NCBI GenBank assembly: GCA_023424965.1
Contig: JAFADI010000256.1
Coordinates: 1 to 22,049 of the forward strand
Source: Bacillota bacterium
Lineage (GTDB): Bacteria > Bacillota > Clostridia > Acetivibrionales > JAFADI01
Direction: 5' to 3'
DNA: 22,049 bases
Notes under the pieces: model-generated
What the model saw: only the letters and a program-made list of their open reading frames with translations
Database searches by the model: none
Told to the model about the DNA's origin: nothing
Translations under genes and position numbers: made by a program
Part shown: piece after piece, positions 7,347-14,808 of the stretch
Position numbering within the stretch: the stretch's first letter is position 1
How the letters are laid out: every line of letters starts with the position of its first letter

Positions 7347-7513
7347 TTTTTAGGGTAGTATTCATTAAACCTCCTCTAAGTGTTTATACCCTTTCCAAAA
7401 CGATAAAATTTAATTTATTATGATAACTATTTCGCTTATATATAATCCCTATTATATTTTTATACCTATATTTATTTTGTTTTTTTTATTATCTATATTT
7501 AAGGTGGTGCAGT

Positions 7514-9313
7514 ATGGAAGATATAAACCTACAGAGCAAAACGCTGGAAGACTTGCGTTATATTGCGAAAATGATGGGCATAAGGAATATTTCAAGGCTC
7601 AAGAAGGAAGAATTGGCTGCAAAAATACTTGAGTCCGGCCAGGACGCAGGGGATGTAAGCCAGGCTGCTCAAGGCTCGGATGCAATCGCAGTTGAAGCCG
7701 TGCCGGAGGGAATGCAACCTGGGACGGATGGTGCTGCTTCGGATAAGGATAACGGGTTCGGTGAACAGCCGGAAAAAGGTGCTGAGCAGAATGAGGAGCC
7801 GGTTATACTGAGAAAATCAAAACGAGGAAGGCCCAGTAAGGCAGCGAAAACACCGCAGTCTGAAGAAGCCGATAAAGACGGGACTGCTGTTGAAGCCGTC
7901 AAGCCGGCGGCAGAGGCAAAGGTTGTAGAAAAGCCCGCTGCTGTTCCTGAACCCAGGGTGGCAAGAAAAATTGAAGAAAGGCCCCAGCCGGAAAAGAAGG
8001 AGCAAACCATCGAAGTTAAAAATATTGAACCAAGAGTGGAACCAAGATTTGAACAGAGGGCTGAACCGAAGGTCGAACCAAGATTTGAGCCCAGGAGCGA
8101 ACCCAGGTTTGAATCCAGATTTGAACCTCGCACGGAACAGAGAAGAGAGACTGAGAATTCCACTCCCAATTTTGAAAAAATCGAAAGCGATGACCCTGTG
8201 GAAGGCGTACTGGAAGTACTTCCCGACGGGTATGGCTTTTTGAGAAGCGACAATTACCTGTCCGGCCCCAAGGATGTTTACGTATCCCCTTCGCAGATAC
8301 GCAGGTTCGGGCTGAAAACCGGTGATAAAATCAGAGGTAAAGGAAGGATACCAAAGGAAGGAGAAAAATTTCAGGCACTCCTTTATGTCCAGAATGTAAA
8401 CGGAGATCCACCGGAAATTGCTTCAAAGAGGACTCCCTTTGAGTACCTTACTCCTATTTATCCGGATCAGAGAATCACGCTGGAGACTTCGCCGAGAGAA
8501 CTCTCAACAAGGCTTATCGATTTGATCGCCCCCATTGGAAAAGGCCAGAGAGGCATGATCGTATCCCCGCCGAAGGCAGGTAAGACCATACTTCTCAAGA
8601 AAATTGCAAACAGCATAACCGCCAATTATCCTGAGATTGAGCTGATCGTGCTGCTCATCGACGAAAGACCCGAAGAAGTAACCGACATGCAGCGCTCCAT
8701 CAAAGGAGAGGTAATCTATTCGACCTTCGACGAGGTGCCGGAGCATCACATCAAGGTTGCAGAAATGGTGCTTGAAAGGGCTCAAAGGCTTGTTGAACAG
8801 AAAAAAGACGTGGTCATACTGCTGGACAGCATCACCAGACTGGCCAGAGCCTATAACCTCACAATCCCCCCTACGGGGAGGACTTTGTCCGGAGGTCTGG
8901 ATCCCGGTGCGCTCCACAAGCCCAAAAGATTCTTCGGGGCCGCAAGGAATATCGAATTCGGCGGCAGTCTGACCATTATGGCTACAGCCCTTATTGAAAC
9001 CGGCAGCAGGATGGATGACGTTATCTTCGAAGAATTCAAGGGTACCGGCAACATGGAACTCCACCTCGACAGAAGACTCTCCGAAAGGCGTATATTCCCG
9101 GCCATCGACATGAATAAGTCGGGAACCAGAAGAGAAGAGCTTTTGCTTTCCCAGAAGGAGCTTGAAAGCATTTGGGCCATCCGGAAAGCAATGAGCAATA
9201 TGGGCACCGCGGAAGTGACGGAAATGATTTTAAACAGGTTTATGCAGACCAAGACCAATAAGGAATTCGTGGACAGTATCAACGTAGCTTTCCTGGAGAA
9301 AGAAAAGGTATAA
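7514..9313 (+). CDS. rho: Transcription termination factor Rho with long N-terminal insertion
   Basis: Rho is a hexameric RNA helicase that loads on untranslated RNA and ends transcription. At 599 residues it is well above the ~420 of E. coli Rho. Residues 1-40 are the Rho N-terminal helical domain. About 45-222 is a low-complexity, charged insertion with an RGRP core (104-107) and ten E-P-R-x tetrapeptides (172-211). The RNA-binding cold-shock-like domain follows (about 226-300, GVLEVLPDGYGFLRS). The ATPase domain has the P-loop SPPKAGKT (351-358), Walker B VVILLDS (433-439) and the conserved secondary-channel region near 450-470. ATG 7514 has AAGGTGG (7501-7507) upstream. Insertions of this sort are common in Firmicutes and Actinobacteria Rho; the tetrapeptide block is the distinctive part here. 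Confidence 0.97.
   Translation: MEDINLQSKTLEDLRYIAKMMGIRNISRLKKEELAAKILESGQDAGDVSQAAQGSDAIAVEAVPEGMQPGTDGAASDKDNGFGEQPEKGAEQNEEPVILRKSKRGRPSKAAKTPQSEEADKDGTAVEAVKPAAEAKVVEKPAAVPEPRVARKIEERPQPEKKEQTIEVKNIEPRVEPRFEQRAEPKVEPRFEPRSEPRFESRFEPRTEQRRETENSTPNFEKIESDDPVEGVLEVLPDGYGFLRSDNYLSGPKDVYVSPSQIRRFGLKTGDKIRGKGRIPKEGEKFQALLYVQNVNGDPPEIASKRTPFEYLTPIYPDQRITLETSPRELSTRLIDLIAPIGKGQRGMIVSPPKAGKTILLKKIANSITANYPEIELIVLLIDERPEEVTDMQRSIKGEVIYSTFDEVPEHHIKVAEMVLERAQRLVEQKKDVVILLDSITRLARAYNLTIPPTGRTLSGGLDPGALHKPKRFFGAARNIEFGGSLTIMATALIETGSRMDDVIFEEFKGTGNMELHLDRRLSERRIFPAIDMNKSGTRREELLLSQKELESIWAIRKAMSNMGTAEVTEMILNRFMQTKTNKEFVDSINVAFLEKEKV
8027..8146 (+). repeat. Ten degenerate 12-bp tandem repeats coding E-P-R-x
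   Basis: The block translates as ten in-frame tetrapeptides (Rho residues 172-211): EPRV, EPRF, EQRA, EPKV, EPRF, EPRS, EPRF, ESRF, EPRT, EQRR. The period is exactly 12 bases, with GAA or GAG opening every unit. Codon choice varies between units (CCA, CCG, CCC and CCT for proline), which points to an old repeat kept by selection on the protein or diverged since expansion. Confidence 0.9.
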
Positions 9314-9322
9314 AAATAATAC

Positions 9323-9351
9323 TTGCGCAAGGTGGATTTTTGTGCTAAAAT
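9323..9351 (+). promoter_or_regulatory. Promoter for rpmE
   Basis: TTGCGC (9323-9328), a 17-base spacer, and TAAAAT (9346-9351) preceded by TGC, which gives an extended -10. It lies 84 bases ahead of the rpmE start. No clear intrinsic terminator separates it from rho. Confidence 0.65.
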
Positions 9352-9434
9352 CTTTTTTGTCTCTAAAAGTGAATTACTTAAATTAAATTCAATTATTTGA
9401 CATATAATCGTATGTGAAAGAAGGTGAAGCAATA

Positions 9435-9638
9435 ATGAAAGAAGGAATTCATCCTAAGTATAACGAAGCTACAGTAAAATGCGCATGTGGCGAGACTTTT
9501 ACAACTGGTTCCACAAAGAGCAACCTGCACGTTGAAATATGCTCAAAATGTCATCCTTTCTTTACCGGAAAGCAGAAGCTTGTTGACGTTGGCGGACGTG
9601 TCGAGAAGTTCAAGAAGAAATTCGGAATACAGGACTAG
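9435..9638 (+). CDS. rpmE: 50S ribosomal protein L31, zinc-binding type
   Basis: The 67-residue length is typical of L31, a small protein at the large-subunit central protuberance and subunit interface. Zinc ligands are present: CAC (residues 16/18) and CSKC (36/39), marking the zinc (C+) form rather than the zinc-free paralogue made under zinc starvation. The family motif VEICSKCHPFFTGKQK is intact. ATG 9435 has AAGGTGA (9421-9427) seven bases upstream; the ATG at 9414 has no Shine-Dalgarno. The gene sits between rho and the DUF1385-prmC pair and is followed by two hairpins, the second an apparent terminator. Confidence 0.97.
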   Translation: MKEGIHPKYNEATVKCACGETFTTGSTKSNLHVEICSKCHPFFTGKQKLVDVGGRVEKFKKKFGIQD

Positions 9639-9673
9639 TGGTCTGCATGCCCTGTGGCATGCCTTACGGACCA
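9639..9673 (+). other. Hairpin just after the rpmE stop codon
   Basis: GCATGCC (9645-9651) pairs with GGCATGC (9656-9662) around CTGT, with an outer arm TGGTC (9639-9643) against GGACCA (9668-9673). No T-run follows, so it may protect or process the 3' end rather than terminate. Only the pairing is seen. Confidence 0.5.
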
Positions 9674-9726
9674 TTCAAGCTGGTAAGAAGTATAGTTTGA
9701 AAACATAAGACAAACGTGGTAAACTA

Positions 9727-9763
9727 AAAGCTGAATGTGACATTGCATTCAGCTTTAAATTTT
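9727..9763 (+). terminator. Intrinsic terminator after rpmE
   Basis: AAAGCTGAATG (9727-9737 region) pairs perfectly over 11 bp with CATTCAGCTTT (9746-9756), and AAATTTT follows. The T-tract is interrupted, so readthrough into the next gene is possible. Confidence 0.65.
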
Positions 9764-9821
9764 GCTGCTCCATCGTTGAGCAAAGCAAGCGTTATGGGCC
9801 AAGTGTAGAGCGGAGGTATGC

Positions 9822-10757
9822 ATGAAGAAGACAACAATCGGGGGTCAGGCTTTAATTGAAGGCGTAATGATGCGGGGCCCTGAAAATATAGCAATTGCCG
9901 TCAGAAAACCGGACGGCGAGATCGTCATCGACAAAAGGGAGCTGAAGTTCAAGAAAAACAAGTTCCAAAAGCTTCCTGTCATCCGGGGAGTCGTTGAGTT
10001 TTTCCGGATGATGGTGGTCGGGGTGCAGGCCCTGATGTACTCGGCGGAATTTGTGGATGTGGAAGAGGAGGAAAAAGGTAAGGAATCAAAATTCGACCTG
10101 TTCCTGAAAAAGGTTTTTGGTGAAAAACTGATGGATGTAATCATATATTTCTCGGTTATTCTATCAATATTTTTCAGCGTAGGTCTTTTTATCCTTGTTC
10201 CCAACTTCCTGGCGGGTTTTTTGCACTTTGACAAGGAAACCTTTTCGGGCGTGGTATATTACAACCTCTTTGAAGGTGTGATAAAAGTAGCCATATTTAT
10301 CGGATATCTGGCGCTGACCTCCATGCTCAAAGACATACAAAGGGTATGGCAGTATCATGGGGCGGAGCATAAAACCATACACTGCTACGAAAGCGAAGAG
10401 GAACTGACGGTGGAAAATGCGCGGAAGCATACCACCAAGCACCCCCGCTGCGGTACGTCCTTTCTGTTCATCGTCATCATCGTCAGCATCCTTGTTTTTG
10501 CATTTACGGGCTGGCACAATATCCTCATAAACAGTGTAATAAGGATACTGCTTGTTCCGGTGGTGGCGGGGCTCTCCTATGAGGCCTTGAAATTTGCGGG
10601 CAGGCACAGTGAGCACAAATTTGTAAAGATACTGAATGCTCCGGGGATGGCTTTCCAGCGCTTTACCACCAGGGAGCCCGATGACAGCCAGTTGGAGGTT
10701 GCCATCGCCGCCTTTAAAAATGTACTGGTGGCCGATAAAGAAGCGGACAAGTGGTAA
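9822..10757 (+). CDS. DUF1385 (YqhQ-like) membrane protein
   Basis: The 311-residue protein opens with the family hallmark GGQALIEGVMMRG (residues 7-19). It has about four hydrophobic membrane segments (around 105-130, 142-165, 208-228 and 230-255). The conserved signatures YHGAEHKTIHCYE (about 179-191) and HPRCGTSFLF (about 207-216) lie between and at the edge of these segments. The His, Glu and Cys residues suggest a metal site, but the family's function is not established as far as I know. ATG 9822 has GGAGG (9812-9816) five bases upstream; the nearer ATG at 9818 is out of frame. Its end is followed closely by prmC, a pairing common in clostridia, so the two are probably co-transcribed. 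Confidence 0.9.
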   Translation: MKKTTIGGQALIEGVMMRGPENIAIAVRKPDGEIVIDKRELKFKKNKFQKLPVIRGVVEFFRMMVVGVQALMYSAEFVDVEEEEKGKESKFDLFLKKVFGEKLMDVIIYFSVILSIFFSVGLFILVPNFLAGFLHFDKETFSGVVYYNLFEGVIKVAIFIGYLALTSMLKDIQRVWQYHGAEHKTIHCYESEEELTVENARKHTTKHPRCGTSFLFIVIIVSILVFAFTGWHNILINSVIRILLVPVVAGLSYEALKFAGRHSEHKFVKILNAPGMAFQRFTTREPDDSQLEVAIAAFKNVLVADKEADKW

Positions 10758-10798
10758 AAAGATTTTTTGAGTTTCAGGATAATATAAAGGAGATCGCA

Positions 10799-11683
10799 GT
10801 GACCGTCTCGCAAGCCCTTAAAAAGGGAACGGATATTTTGAAAAATGCCAACAATGAAGCCCCGGCATTGGAAGCCGGGGTTATATTTTGTCATATTACC
10901 GGGAAGGACAAAACATTTTTGTACTCCCATGGTGGTGACAACCTGGCGGCGGAGAGTGAAAAGGCTTTTATCGATGCCATAGGCAGACGGGCGGAGGGCG
11001 TGCCTCTGCAACACATTACCGGATTCCAGGAGTTTATGTCCCTGAACTTCCGGGTAGGACCGGAAGTGCTGATTCCGAGGCAGGATACGGAAACTCTGGT
11101 GGAGGCTGTCATTGCCCATGTAAAGGCGGCAGATAAAAAGGAGACCCGGGGTCCGGCAGAGGGAGGACCATGTTCTGTGCGCATTCTGGATATTGGAACC
11201 GGTTCCGGATGCATCGCCATAAGCCTTGCACATTACCTTGAAGGCTGCTGCGTAACGGCGGTGGATGTATCTCCGGCAGCCCTTGAGCTTGCCCGGGCCA
11301 ACGCCGCAGACCATAAAGCGGGGGATAAAGTAAAATTTGTACTGAGCGATCTTTTCTCCCGGTTGGAGAAATCCGAAAGCTTTGACGTGATTGTATCCAA
11401 CCCTCCTTATATCCCTGCGATGGACATTGACAACCTGCAAATAGAAGTGAAAGCCCATGAACCTGTCCTGGCTTTGGACGGAGGAAGGGACGGCATGGAC
11501 TATTACAGGCGTATTACGGCGCAAGGAGTTCAATATCTCAACCCCGGAGGCCTGCTGGCCTTTGAAGTGGGATACGGACAGGCGGAAGCTGTCAGAAACA
11601 TTATGGAAAGCAGTTTTGGCCGTATTTCAGTATATAAGGATCTGTCCGGAGTGGAAAGAGTAGTGGCGGGCTATTTAAAATAG
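10799..11683 (+). CDS. prmC: Release factor glutamine methyltransferase
   Basis: PrmC transfers a methyl group from S-adenosylmethionine to the glutamine of the GGQ motif in RF1 and RF2. The 294-residue product has the N-terminal helical substrate domain with QHITGFQEFMSLNFRV (71-86) and IPRQDTE (92-98). The SAM-binding motif is LDIGTGSGC (130-138), and the catalytic NPPY is at 201-204. GTG 10799 is preferred because AAGGAG (10787-10792) lies six bases upstream and the resulting MTVSQALKKG fits family N-termini. A frame open from GTG 10751 would overlap DUF1385 but has no ribosome site. A loop at about 112-126 is longer than usual. Its likely substrate gene, prfA, is ~7 kb upstream rather than adjacent. 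Confidence 0.95.
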   Translation: MTVSQALKKGTDILKNANNEAPALEAGVIFCHITGKDKTFLYSHGGDNLAAESEKAFIDAIGRRAEGVPLQHITGFQEFMSLNFRVGPEVLIPRQDTETLVEAVIAHVKAADKKETRGPAEGGPCSVRILDIGTGSGCIAISLAHYLEGCCVTAVDVSPAALELARANAADHKAGDKVKFVLSDLFSRLEKSESFDVIVSNPPYIPAMDIDNLQIEVKAHEPVLALDGGRDGMDYYRRITAQGVQYLNPGGLLAFEVGYGQAEAVRNIMESSFGRISVYKDLSGVERVVAGYLK

Positions 11684-11686
11684 TGG

Positions 11687-11808
11687 TATAATAACCGCAG
11701 CGCGGTTGCCGTCGTTATTGTAGAATTTATGCACGTGCAAGATTTTCGGCAGAGCCGAAATGCACTTGTGGGATTATAACATAAGCTCTGTCGTGCTCAT
11801 GTTATAAT
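11687..11808 (+). promoter_or_regulatory. Structured region upstream of the ech operon
   Basis: This gene-free stretch holds three inverted repeats. The first is AACCGC (11693-11698) with GCGGTT (11702-11707), enclosed by AATAAC/GTTATT (11690-11695 and 11714-11719). The second is GTGCA-N4-TTTCGGC with GCCGAAA-TGCAC (11735-11765). The third is ATTATAACATAAGC (11773-11786) with GCTCATGTTATAAT (11795-11808), 13 of 14 pairs. TATAAT occurs at 11687-11692 (after TG, extended -10) and 11803-11808, inside the last arm. None has a good terminator T-run. They could be leader RNA folds, operators or both. Confidence 0.5.
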
Positions 11809-11824
11809 ATTATGCGTTGTGCTA

Positions 11825-11853
11825 TTGACTTATCACCTGGTAATAACTATAAT
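11825..11853 (+). promoter_or_regulatory. Main candidate promoter of the ech-hyp operon
   Basis: TTGACT (11825-11830) and TATAAT (11848-11853) lie 17 bases apart. Transcription would begin near 11860, giving a ~120-nt leader before the echA GTG at 11982. Apart from the start of that leader, nothing else was recognised in 11854-11966. Confidence 0.8.
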
Positions 11854-11981
11854 TGTTTTGCAACCAAAAACACATGGATGGGCACATTTCAATATTACAC
11901 ACAATAGCTTTTTTCCGTAATTTGATTCTTGAGGCACACGATGGTCTCGTTGACATAAAATTTAGCAAAGGAGCGGATGCT

Positions 11982-13943
11982 GTGGATACCTATGTACTAC
12001 TTGCTTTAGCAATACTGCTGCCGGCTGCTAGCGCGATACTATGCTATGCTGTTCGAAAACCGGCTATACGCAGTGTTGTGGTGGTGGCAACCTCTTTGAT
12101 CATGTTTGCTGTTGCCGGAGGTCTGGCCAATCTGCTGATGAAGTCGGGGGGAAGACTTTCAATCGGCGTGGATGCCCACTTTATTGGATGGGTTATTAAA
12201 TTTTTCGATGTAATTCTGTTAGTTTATATCACCTATGTAGGTTTTAAACTGAAAAAGTATTATATCCCCCTGTTGGCACTTTTGCAGCTTATTCCGTTGT
12301 TTGTCTTCGAGATCCTGGGATCGGTGCACGAACCGGAAAATGCCTTTGTAATTGACTATCTCTCGCTTGTGATGATTCTTCTTGTGTCAATTATAGGACC
12401 GGTAATCACCATTTTTGCACTGGGTTATATGAAGGAGCACGAGCACCATTTGGGGCTTAAAAAATCAAAACAGCCCAGGTTTTTTATGATTCTTTTCCTT
12501 TTCCTGGCGGCCATGAACGCGCTGGTTATGACCGACAACCTTTCCTGGATGTACTTTTTCTGGGAAGTGACGACCCTTTGCTCCTTCCTTTTGATATCCC
12601 ATGACGGAAATGAGGTTTCCATAAAGAATGCGGTGAGAGCCCTGTGGCTTAATTTGACCGGCGGTGTAGCATTTATTTTCGCCATTATTTTCATCTACCA
12701 TTCTTTAGAAACCGTATCTATAACAGAGATTATTGAAAAAACCCGCGGCGGAGGTTTTGCCGGACTTATTCCCATCGCCCTGGGGCTGCTGTGCTTTGCC
12801 GGCTTCACCAAGTCCGCCCAATTCCCGTTCCAGAGCTGGCTTCTGGGAGCCATGGTGGCTCCGACGCCGGTTTCGGCACTGCTTCACTCCAGCACCATGG
12901 TTAAGGCCGGGGTATACATCATTGTGCGTTTTGCACCTGCCTTCAGCGGAACCTTGCTTGGCAAGCTGGTAGCAGTGGTGGGAGGGTTTACCTTCCTTGC
13001 GGGCTCGGCCATTGCCATCAGTCAGAGCAATGCAAAAAGGGTGCTTGCTTATTCGACCATAGCAAACCTGGGGCTGATCATATGCTGTGCGGGAATCGGC
13101 ACAAACATCGCTCTGGGAGCGGCAATACTCCTGATGATCTTCCATGCTATTTCCAAAGGCTTGCTATTCCTTTGTGTGGGAACCATCGAGCAGGAGATTG
13201 GAAGCAGGGATATCGAGGATATGCAGGGCCTTATGAAAAGAATGCCCTTTACCACTTTCATAACGGTGGTAGGTGCCATTTCCATGCTATTGCCTCCTTT
13301 TGGAGTGCTGATAACAAAGTGGCTTGCCATTGAAGCGGCGGTAAATTCACCGGTAGTGCTTATCTGCCTTGTGCTGGGAAGCGCGTTTACGGTGGTTTTC
13401 TGGGCAAAATGGATCGGAATCATGCTCACCATGTCCTATAAGAGCAAATATAAGCCGGAGAAGCTGGAGGTTTCCGTAAAAAGCTCCCTGGTTCTGTTGT
13501 TTGCAGGAGTTGTGGCGGCCAGCGTATTTATCAAGCAATTGATGGACTGGCTGATAACACCGCAGCTTAAAGCCTTTGGACTGAATGACCAGTCTTTGCT
13601 GCTTGGAGGCAAGGGAGGCATATGGCTGTTCGGAGACGGTAAAACTATGGTCGGTGGTTTTGAAGCCATCCCTATTTTCCTCATCCTGTTTGTATTGATG
13701 CTTTTAGTTCCTTTCTTCCTCCGCAAAACCAAGGAAGAAAGAATAAAACCCCCCTATCTCTGCGGGGAAAATGTAAACGAGGACATCCGAGGATTGGAGT
13801 TTAGAAGCCCCGGTGATGTTATAGAAAATGTTATCGTACGCAACTATTATTTGAGCGGCGCTTTCGGGGAGGGCAACCTTACCCTGTGGTGCAACATTGT
13901 GGCTGGAGCAGCGATTCTTGTAATGTTTGGGGTGGTGATCTGA
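11982..13943 (+). CDS. echA: Ech hydrogenase subunit A (NuoL/antiporter-like)
   Basis: EchA is the large ion-translocating membrane subunit, related to complex I NuoL and Mrp antiporters. The 653-residue product is almost wholly hydrophobic, with about 14-16 membrane segments. Key charged residues of the family are visible: Glu195 in FFWEVTT, Lys277 in FTKSAQFPFQSWL, and His302 and Lys308 in LLHSSTMVKAGVY. GTG 11982 is chosen because AAAGGAG (11967-11973) lies eight bases upstream and VDTYVLLALA suits a first membrane helix. The frame stays open to TTG 11853, but that codon overlaps the -10 of the promoter. EchA overlaps echB by one base (TGATG), indicating coupled translation. It likely pumps protons or sodium ions while ferredoxin is oxidised; the ion is not evident. 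Confidence 0.93.
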   Translation: MDTYVLLALAILLPAASAILCYAVRKPAIRSVVVVATSLIMFAVAGGLANLLMKSGGRLSIGVDAHFIGWVIKFFDVILLVYITYVGFKLKKYYIPLLALLQLIPLFVFEILGSVHEPENAFVIDYLSLVMILLVSIIGPVITIFALGYMKEHEHHLGLKKSKQPRFFMILFLFLAAMNALVMTDNLSWMYFFWEVTTLCSFLLISHDGNEVSIKNAVRALWLNLTGGVAFIFAIIFIYHSLETVSITEIIEKTRGGGFAGLIPIALGLLCFAGFTKSAQFPFQSWLLGAMVAPTPVSALLHSSTMVKAGVYIIVRFAPAFSGTLLGKLVAVVGGFTFLAGSAIAISQSNAKRVLAYSTIANLGLIICCAGIGTNIALGAAILLMIFHAISKGLLFLCVGTIEQEIGSRDIEDMQGLMKRMPFTTFITVVGAISMLLPPFGVLITKWLAIEAAVNSPVVLICLVLGSAFTVVFWAKWIGIMLTMSYKSKYKPEKLEVSVKSSLVLLFAGVVAASVFIKQLMDWLITPQLKAFGLNDQSLLLGGKGGIWLFGDGKTMVGGFEAIPIFLILFVLMLLVPFFLRKTKEERIKPPYLCGENVNEDIRGLEFRSPGDVIENVIVRNYYLSGAFGEGNLTLWCNIVAGAAILVMFGVVI

Positions 13944-14794
13944 TGATAAAAAGTATATTGATTGCGTTGATATGGATAATTGCGGCACCTGTCATCGGAG
14001 GACTGCTTACGGGACTTGACAGGAAGATAACGGCCAGAATGCAGAACAGATACGGTCCGCCTGTCCTGCAGCCCTTTTATGACTTTTTTAAGCTTTTGGG
14101 CAAGGAGCGGATCACGGTAAACCAGACGCAAATGGTGTATGTCATGGGACATTTGTTCTTTGCCATCGCCAGCCTGGTGCTGTTGGTTCTCAAGCAGGAC
14201 CTGCTGATGCTGGTTTTCATTCTGGCCTTTTCCTCGATTTCTCTCATCATGGGAGCCATGAGCGTCCGGTCGCCTTACAGTAAAATAGGGGCGCAGAGAG
14301 AGATCATACAGATGATGGCCTATGAGCCGGTGCTGGTATTGATGGTCGTGGGAATTTACCTGACGACGGGAAGCTTTATGATCGAGAGTGTGCTGGAGCA
14401 GCCTCCGCTGATTTATACACTGCCGCTGGTTTTCCTGGCATTCCTGTATGTTCTGACCATCAAGCTCAGAAAGTCGCCTTTTGACTTTTCCACATCCCAC
14501 CATGGACATCAGGAACTGATCAAAGGACTTACGACGGAGTTCTCCGGACCTCAGCTGGCGATTATCGAGCTGACGCACTGGTATGATCTTGTGACTTTGC
14601 TGGGATTGATCACATTGTTCTTTGCAAAACCTCTTTGGGTAGGAATACTGATTGCCCTGGGAAGTTATTTCCTGGAGCTGATTATCGATAATATAAGCGC
14701 AAGGGTAACCTGGAAATGGATGCTCAAGGCCACATGGCTCATAGGAATCGGTGCTGCCATGACCAATATAATTTGGCTTTATATAAAAGCGTAA
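13943..14794 (+). CDS. echB: Ech hydrogenase subunit B (NuoH-like)
   Basis: EchB is the NuoH-type membrane subunit that connects the membrane arm to the hydrophilic hydrogenase module. At 283 residues it has about eight hydrophobic segments. Signature sequences are DRKITARMQNRYGPP (about 27-41) and the acidic loop KLRKSPFDFSTSHHGHQELI (about 174-193), which matches the NuoH loop rich in Glu/Asp near the quinone-like cavity. ATG 13943 overlaps the echA stop by one base and has GGTGGTGA just upstream; longer frames starting inside echA are not needed. echC follows 14 bases downstream. Confidence 0.93.
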   Translation: MIKSILIALIWIIAAPVIGGLLTGLDRKITARMQNRYGPPVLQPFYDFFKLLGKERITVNQTQMVYVMGHLFFAIASLVLLVLKQDLLMLVFILAFSSISLIMGAMSVRSPYSKIGAQREIIQMMAYEPVLVLMVVGIYLTTGSFMIESVLEQPPLIYTLPLVFLAFLYVLTIKLRKSPFDFSTSHHGHQELIKGLTTEFSGPQLAIIELTHWYDLVTLLGLITLFFAKPLWVGILIALGSYFLELIIDNISARVTWKWMLKATWLIGIGAAMTNIIWLYIKA

Positions 14795-14808
14795 GGTGGT
14801 GAAAACTA

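Noticed and set aside
7420..7632. Possible small hydrophobic protein in the rho leader
   Set aside because: It starts with no Shine-Dalgarno, its hydrophobic part comes from AT-rich leader sequence, and it runs into rho in another frame.
9397..9409. TTGACA and TATAAT near rpmE
   Set aside because: They are only one base apart, so they cannot form one promoter.
10577..11533. Open frame of 318 codons on the minus strand
   Set aside because: It lies opposite the end of DUF1385 and most of prmC, both well-supported families, and its translation has no recognisable motif.
11853..11981. Longer start for echA at TTG 11853
   Set aside because: The codon overlaps the -10 hexamer of the best promoter and has no ribosome site, whereas GTG 11982 has AAAGGAG.
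13847..14578. Open frame of 243 codons on the minus strand
   Set aside because: It is antisense to echB and composed of runs rich in Gln, His and Arg, typical of the reverse of a membrane-protein gene.
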